Source: Phytohabitans aurantiacus (GTDB lineage: Bacteria; Actinomycetota; Actinomycetes; Mycobacteriales; Micromonosporaceae). From it: a stretch of 64,000 nucleotides of DNA. A model generated the notes under the pieces. The model saw only the letters and a program-made list of their open reading frames with translations, ran no database searches and was not told the DNA's origin. The position numbers and the translations under genes are program-made. Of this stretch, positions 59,682 to 64,000 are shown piece by piece. The stretch's first letter is position 1. Every line of letters starts with the position of its first letter. The stretch is from contig NZ_BSDI01000011.1 in NCBI RefSeq assembly GCF_027923225.1, positions 62,001-126,000 of the forward strand. Reading direction: 5' to 3'.

Positions 59682-60536
59682 ATGAGTATCGTGCTGGGCC
59701 CCAACCAGTACGGCAAGGCGGAGACGCGCGTCGTACGGGTGGTGCGCGACGGCGCACGGCACGAGCTGCGCGACCTCAACGTCAGTGTCGCGCTGGCCGG
59801 TGACCTGGCCGGCACCCACCTCACGGGCGACAACACGGCGGTACTCCCGACCGACACCCAGAAGAACACCGTGTACGCGTTCGCGAAGCGGTACGGCATC
59901 GGTGAGCCGGAGGAGTTCGGGCTGCGGCTGGCGCGGCACTTCGTCGCGTCGCAACCGTCGATCGGCCGGGCGCGCGTGTCCATCGAGCAGTACGCGTGGC
60001 GGCGGCTCGGCCCGCACTCCTTCCAGCGCGACGGTGGCGAGACACGCACGTGTGCGGTCACAGTGGACAGTGACGGCGAGTGGGTGGTCTCCGGCCTCAC
60101 CGACCTGGTACTGCTGAACTCCACCGACTCGGAGTTCTGGGGGTACGCGAAGGACGAGTACACGACGCTGCCGGAGACGAAGGACCGCGTGCTGGCGACG
60201 GCGGTGTCCGCGCGGTGGCTGCACGCCTCTTCCACTATGGACTGGGCGGCCTCCTACGACGGCGTGCGCGCCGCGCTCGTTGCCGCTTTCGTCGAGACGT
60301 ACAGCCTGTCGCTCCAGCAGACCCTCTACGCGATGGGGCGTCGGGTGCTGGAGGAGCGGCCCGAGATCGCCGAGGTGCGGCTGGCCCTGCCCAACAAGCA
60401 CCACCTCCTCGTCGACCTGTCGCCGTTCGGGCTCGACAACCCCAACGAGGTCTTCGTCGCCGCCGACCGTCCATACGGGCTGATCGAAGGCTCAGTGCTG
60501 CGTGCCGGCGCGTCACCGGTCGACGGGGCGTTCTGA
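59682..60536 (+). CDS. Urate oxidase (uricase)
   Basis: 284 residues, close to the normal length. Motifs: LGPNQYGKAETRVVRV (general-base Lys/Thr area), TGDNTAVLPTDTQKNTVYAFAK, FQRDGGETRTCAV, GLTDLVLLNSTDSEFWGYAKDEYTTLPETKDRVLAT and ALPNKHHLLVDLSPFGLDNPNEVF. Cofactor-free oxidation of urate to 5-hydroxyisourate. Its TGA overlaps by one base the ATG of the FAD-subunit gene. Confidence 0.95.
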   Translation: MSIVLGPNQYGKAETRVVRVVRDGARHELRDLNVSVALAGDLAGTHLTGDNTAVLPTDTQKNTVYAFAKRYGIGEPEEFGLRLARHFVASQPSIGRARVSIEQYAWRRLGPHSFQRDGGETRTCAVTVDSDGEWVVSGLTDLVLLNSTDSEFWGYAKDEYTTLPETKDRVLATAVSARWLHASSTMDWAASYDGVRAALVAAFVETYSLSLQQTLYAMGRRVLEERPEIAEVRLALPNKHHLLVDLSPFGLDNPNEVFVAADRPYGLIEGSVLRAGASPVDGAF

Positions 60537-61393
60537 TGGACTTCCTGCGACCTTCCACATGGGACGAGGCGCTGGCGGCCAAGGCGGCGCATCCCGACGC
60601 GGTACCCATCGCCGGCGGCACCGACGTGATGGTGGAGCTGAACTTCGACCGCCGCCGCCCACCCGCGCTTCTCGACCTGACCCGGGTCGCACCGCTCACC
60701 GAGTGGGGCACCGACGGCGACCTGTTGCGGGTGGGAGCCGGTGTCTCGTACCGCCGGATCATCGAGGAGCTCGGCTCCCGGCTACCCGGCCTGGCGATGG
60801 CGTCCCGCACGGTCGGCTCGCCGCAGATCCGCAACCGTGGCACGGTCGGCGGCAACCTCGGCTCGGCATCGCCCGCTGGCGACGCGCACCCGCCGTTGCT
60901 CGCCGCTGGCGCGCTGGTGGAGCTGGCGTCGGTACGCGGAGTGCGGCGGGTGCCGGTCGATGGGTTCTTCCGCGGTCCGAAACGGAGCGTGCTGGAGCCT
61001 GACGAGCTGATCGCCGGGTTCCTCGTACGGCCGGGCGGGGCGCAGCAGTTCGCGAAGGTGGGCACGCGGAACGCGATGGTGATCGCGGTGTGTTCGTTCG
61101 CGCTGTCGCTGTCTCTTGAGACGCGGAGCGTCGGCACCGGTATCGGGTCGGCGGCGCCGACGCCGCTGCGGGCAACGGAGGCCGAGGAGTTTCTCTCCAG
61201 AGAGCTGGACTGGGAGGCGCGCGGCCCGGTGCCTCCATCGGTGGCGCAGCGCTTCGGTGAGCTGGTCGCCGCGGCAGCGTCGCCGATCGACGACGTGCGC
61301 GGCACCGCGGCGTACCGGAGCCACGCGCTGTCGGTGCTCGCACGCCGCACGCTCGCGTGGGCCTGGAAGGGGTTCCGGGAGGTCGGGCCATGA
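60536..61393 (+). CDS. Xanthine dehydrogenase family FAD-binding subunit
   Basis: 285 residues, a CoxM/XdhB-type medium subunit. FAD motifs: PIAGGTDVMVELNFDRRRPPALLDL and TVGSPQIRNRGTVGGNLGSASPAGDAHPPLLAAGA; the C-terminal CO-dehydrogenase flavoprotein domain contains AQQFAKVGTRNAMVIAVCSFAL. It passes electrons from the 2Fe-2S subunit to NAD or another acceptor. The stop codon overlaps a 13-residue reading frame that leads directly into the next gene. Confidence 0.92.
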   Translation: MDFLRPSTWDEALAAKAAHPDAVPIAGGTDVMVELNFDRRRPPALLDLTRVAPLTEWGTDGDLLRVGAGVSYRRIIEELGSRLPGLAMASRTVGSPQIRNRGTVGGNLGSASPAGDAHPPLLAAGALVELASVRGVRRVPVDGFFRGPKRSVLEPDELIAGFLVRPGGAQQFAKVGTRNAMVIAVCSFALSLSLETRSVGTGIGSAAPTPLRATEAEEFLSRELDWEARGPVPPSVAQRFGELVAAAASPIDDVRGTAAYRSHALSVLARRTLAWAWKGFREVGP

Positions 61394-61431
61394 GTGCCGC
61401 GCGGCAACACCGGGAAGGAAATCGAGCATGA
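61390..61431 (+). CDS. 13-codon bridging mini-ORF
   Basis: ATG 61390 overlaps the FAD-subunit stop (ATGA), encodes MSAARQHREGNRA, and its TGA overlaps ATG 61428 of the 2Fe-2S gene (ATGA again). It exactly spans the 34-bp gap between the two genes and could carry terminating ribosomes from one to the other. The GGAAGGAA Shine-Dalgarno of the next gene lies within it. It may be chance; translation is not demonstrated. Confidence 0.35.
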   Translation: MSAARQHREGNRA

Positions 61432-61874
61432 GGCTGAACTGCACGGTCAACGGGGAGGCTCGGCAGGCCGACGACGTGTGGGCGGGCGAGAGCCTGCTCT
61501 ACGTGCTGCGCGAGCGGCTCGGATTGCCGGGCAGCAAGAACGCCTGCGAGCAGGGCGAGTGCGGCTCGTGCACGGTCTACATGGACGGCACACCGGTGTG
61601 CGCCTGCCTGGTCGCGGCGGGTCAGGCCGAGGGGCGCGACGTGGTGACCGTCGAAGGCATCGCCGACGGGCCCGTGCAGCAGGCGTTTCTGGCGGCCGGC
61701 GCGGTCCAGTGTGGATTCTGTACTCCCGGACTGGTGGTCGCGGTGCACGACCTGCTGGCCCGTGACTCAGCGCCGACCGACCCCGAGATCCGCGAGGCGT
61801 TGGCGGGCAACCTGTGCAGATGCACGGGGTACGAGAAGATCCTCGACGCGGTCCGGCTGGCGGTACAGCGATGA
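61428..61874 (+). CDS. Xanthine dehydrogenase family 2Fe-2S subunit
   Basis: 148 residues, the small electron-transfer subunit. The plant-type cluster is bound by CEQGECGSCTVYMDGTPVCAC, and the second, family-specific cluster by CGFCTPG and CRCTGYEKI. It carries electrons from the Mo site to the FAD subunit. Its stop codon overlaps the ATG of the deaminase gene, placing a purine deaminase between subunits of the dehydrogenase. Confidence 0.95.
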   Translation: MRLNCTVNGEARQADDVWAGESLLYVLRERLGLPGSKNACEQGECGSCTVYMDGTPVCACLVAAGQAEGRDVVTVEGIADGPVQQAFLAAGAVQCGFCTPGLVVAVHDLLARDSAPTDPEIREALAGNLCRCTGYEKILDAVRLAVQR

Positions 61875-63205
61875 TGATCATCGAGGGTTGCGCGGTGGCC
61901 ACAGTGGACGCGGCCGGCACCGAGTACGCCGAAGGGCATGTCGCCGTCGAAGACGGCCGGATCGTCGCGGTGGGCGCCGGCCGGTACCCCGGACCGGGGG
62001 AGCGGGTCGACGGCACCGGCTGCCTCGCCACGCCCGGCCTCGTCAACACCCACCACCACCTCTACCAGTGGGCCACGCGCGGGCTCGCCCAGCAGGAGAA
62101 CCTGTTCGGCTGGCTGACGGAGCTGTATCCCATCTGGGCGCGCCTCGACGAGCAGGTGGTGGCCGACACGACGGCCGCCGGACTCGGCTGGCTGGCCCTT
62201 TCGGGCTGCACGACCAGCTCCGACCACCACTACGTCTTTCCCAGCGGGGCCGGCGACCTGGTGGCCGCCCAGGCCAACGCCGCGGCCGAGATCGGGCTGC
62301 GCTTCCACCTGTGCCGCGGCTCGATGGACCTCGGTAAGTCAGCCGGCGGCCTGCCGCCCGACGAAGTGGTCGAGGACACCGAGGCGGCACTCGCCGGCAC
62401 CGAGGCTGCCATTGACCGGTACCACGATCCGGCGCCGGACGCGATGCTGCGGGTGGCCGTGGCACCGTGCTCGCCGTTCTCGGCCACCGGGAAGCTGATG
62501 ACCGAAGCCGCGGCGCTCGCCCGCCGGCGCGGCGTGCGGCTGCACACCCATCTCGCCGAGACCGTGGAGGAAGAGGAGTACTGCCGGGAGAAGCATGGCT
62601 GCACCCCGGTCGAGTACGCCGAACGGCTCGGCTGGCTGGGTGACGACGTGTGGCACGCGCACGCCGTGCATCTCGACGCGAGCGCTGTGGCCAAGTTCGG
62701 CGCCACCGGCACCGGGGTGGCCCACTGTCCCAGCTCGAACGCGCGGCTGGGCGCGGGCGTGTCACCGGTACCCGATCTGCTGGCCGCTGGCGCGCCCGTC
62801 GGCCTCGGTGTCGACGGGTCCGCGTCGCAAGAGGCGAGCCAGCTCGGTGGCGAGCTGCGACAGGCGCTGTACGCCGCGCGGCTGCGTAGCGGGCCGGCGG
62901 CACTGACCGCCCGGCAGGCACTGTCGGTCGGCACCATCGGCGGTGCGCGCTGCCTTGGCCGGTCCGAGGAGCTGGGTTCGCTCGAGCCCGGCAAGCTCGC
63001 CGACGTCGCGCTGTGGCGGATCGACGGCCTGGGTCACGCCGGCATCGACGATCCCGTGGCGGCACTGGTGTTCGGCCCACCGGCCACTGTGGAGCTGCTC
63101 CTCGTCGGTGGCCGGCCGGTGGTCGAGGCGGGACGCCTGCGCACCGCCGACGAGCGCGACCTGGCCCGGCGCACCGTCCGGGCGCACGAAAGGCTCCTGC
63201 GATGA
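61871..63205 (+). CDS. 8-oxoguanine deaminase (amidohydrolase)
   Basis: 444 residues in the metallo-dependent amidohydrolase fold. Metal and catalytic motifs: TPGLVNTHHHLYQWATRGLAQ, SSDHHYVFPSG, LHTHLAETVEEEEYC, WHAHAVHLD, HCPSSNARLGAG and GVDGSASQEASQL, with the late GSLEPGKLADVALW. This matches the 8-oxoguanine deaminase / guanine-deaminase-like group, which converts 8-oxoguanine to urate, feeding the uricase branch directly. Overlaps both neighbours by ATGA. Confidence 0.87.
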   Translation: MMIIEGCAVATVDAAGTEYAEGHVAVEDGRIVAVGAGRYPGPGERVDGTGCLATPGLVNTHHHLYQWATRGLAQQENLFGWLTELYPIWARLDEQVVADTTAAGLGWLALSGCTTSSDHHYVFPSGAGDLVAAQANAAAEIGLRFHLCRGSMDLGKSAGGLPPDEVVEDTEAALAGTEAAIDRYHDPAPDAMLRVAVAPCSPFSATGKLMTEAAALARRRGVRLHTHLAETVEEEEYCREKHGCTPVEYAERLGWLGDDVWHAHAVHLDASAVAKFGATGTGVAHCPSSNARLGAGVSPVPDLLAAGAPVGLGVDGSASQEASQLGGELRQALYAARLRSGPAALTARQALSVGTIGGARCLGRSEELGSLEPGKLADVALWRIDGLGHAGIDDPVAALVFGPPATVELLLVGGRPVVEAGRLRTADERDLARRTVRAHERLLR

Positions 63206-64000
63206 CCACTGTGGAGGCTGGCGTCGCCGGCGGGGTGGGCACGAGTCCCAAGCGCCCCGACGGTGGGCTGAAGGTACGGGGGGAGTTCGCGTTCTCCTCG
63301 GACCTGTGGGCCGACGACATGCTGTGGGGCGCGACGCTGCGCAGCCCGCACCCGCACGCCCGCATCCGTGGCATCGACATCACCGCGGCGGTCGCGCTTC
63401 CCGGCGTCTACGCGGTTCTCACCCACGAGGACGTGCCGGGCGCCAAACGGTACGGGTTGGAGATCGTCGACCAGCCGGTGCTCGCGATGGGCGAGGTGAA
63501 GTACCAGGGCGAGCCCGTCGCCGTCGTGGCGGCCGACCACCCGGAGACCGCCCGCCGGGCCGCCGCCCGGATCGTCGTCGACTACGAGGTGCTGCCCGCC
63601 GTCACCGAGGCATCGCTGGGTGTCCTCTTGCGACACGTGCCCATCCGCACCGGCGACCCGGATGCGACGGCTGACGTGGTCGTCACGGGCGAGTACCAGG
63701 TGGGCATGCAGGATCAGGCGTTCCTGGGTCCCGAGTCAGGACTCGCGGTGCCGGCCGAAGACGGCGGCGTCGACCTCTACATCGCCACGCAATGGCTGCA
63801 CGTCGACCAGAAGCAGGTCGCCGATTGTCTCGGTCTGCCCGCCGAGAAGGTGCGGCTCACGCTCGCCGGTGTCGGTGGCGCGTTCGGTGCCCGCGAAGAC
63901 CTCTCGATGCAGGTGCACGCGAGCCTGCTGGCGCTACACACTGGACGGCCGGTGAAGATGGTGTACGGCCGGGAGGAGTCGTTCTTCGGCCACGTGCACC
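63202..64000 (+). CDS. Xanthine dehydrogenase family molybdopterin subunit (3' end outside window)
   Basis: The first 266 residues are visible; the frame is open to the window edge. The N-terminus has RPDGGLKVRGEFAFSSDLWADDMLWGATLRSPHPHARI and GVYAVLTHEDVPGAKRYG, the hammerhead domain of molybdenum hydroxylases. It continues GQPVAVVAADHPETARRAA-like sequence, then the substrate-channel region DQAFLGPESGLAVP and the Mo-site motif GGAFGAREDLSMQVH. Full members are about 750-780 residues. It oxidises hypoxanthine/xanthine to urate with the two smaller subunits encoded upstream. Confidence 0.92.
   Translation, partial: MTTVEAGVAGGVGTSPKRPDGGLKVRGEFAFSSDLWADDMLWGATLRSPHPHARIRGIDITAAVALPGVYAVLTHEDVPGAKRYGLEIVDQPVLAMGEVKYQGEPVAVVAADHPETARRAAARIVVDYEVLPAVTEASLGVLLRHVPIRTGDPDATADVVVTGEYQVGMQDQAFLGPESGLAVPAEDGGVDLYIATQWLHVDQKQVADCLGLPAEKVRLTLAGVGGAFGAREDLSMQVHASLLALHTGRPVKMVYGREESFFGHVH

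Overview
This is a high-GC actinobacterial chromosome segment, most likely from the Micromonosporaceae (inferred). The signs are frequent GTG starts, ATGA/GTGA stop-start overlaps, an AfsR/SARP regulator, a CBM2-tailed secreted sugar dehydrogenase, treXYZ, an F420/FMN LLM oxidoreductase and a PAC2 protein. No rRNA, tRNA, CRISPR array, integrase or transposase was seen. The window starts in intergenic sequence and ends inside a xanthine dehydrogenase large-subunit gene.

Layout. 0-3 kb: a membrane protein, a PQQ-type sugar dehydrogenase with a cellulose-binding domain, and a polyphosphate-glucokinase-like ROK protein. 3-18.5 kb: a secreted-protein operon of one DNRLRE/LamG protein and two giant tandem RHS-repeat paralogues that end in the same unusual tip (two YCDxC-like motifs around a lysine-rich tract, a basic helix, then a conserved terminal domain). 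18.6-24.3 kb: a regulatory island with a short SARP/NB-ARC regulator, an OmpR-type response regulator, a histidine kinase, an orphan TAXI lipoprotein, and a protein resembling the N-terminal half of WhiA without its DNA-binding domain. 24.4-42.9 kb: mixed housekeeping and membrane genes (PAC2, adenosine-deaminase-like, lysozyme-like, EcsC, SGNH hydrolase, GabD, Na+/H+ antiporter coupled to a UBP zinc finger, LLM oxidoreductase, DUF3307, Nramp-like, PP2C, GGDEF-EAL, Crp/Fnr, YciI, alpha/beta hydrolase, cyclase). 43.7-50.4 kb (minus strand): treX-treY-treZ plus a methyltransferase. 51.2-53 kb: fructosamine kinase coupled to LigD polymerase. 53.9-64 kb: purine catabolism and molybdenum-hydroxylase genes: XdhC and MocA on the minus strand, a divergent PucR regulator, then a tightly overlapping operon of OHCU decarboxylase, HIU hydrolase, urate oxidase, XDH FAD subunit, XDH 2Fe-2S subunit, 8-oxoguanine deaminase and XDH large subunit.

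The most unusual non-coding content is a set of palindromic repeat families between genes. Family A (about 76 bp, nine copies from 39.4 to 57.2 kb, both orientations) has a 19-bp stem, a conserved asymmetric loop and an extra short arm. Family B (66 bp, two copies) lies between A copies, and together they make a composite of about 250 bp that occurs twice in opposite orientation, bracketing 50.8-56.9 kb. A separate MITE-like element with perfect 26-bp inverted ends lies at 43.5-43.66 kb, and another palindrome family sits at two convergent gene ends (24.33 and 33.6 kb).

Several enzymes lack expected catalytic residues. TreZ lacks the general-acid Glu and the late His-Asp motif although TreX and TreY look intact. 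The adenosine-deaminase-like protein lacks the HAGE glutamate, the alpha/beta hydrolase lacks the nucleophile Ser, and the Nramp-like transporter lacks DPGN. All functional statements come from reading motifs by eye; no database search was run.
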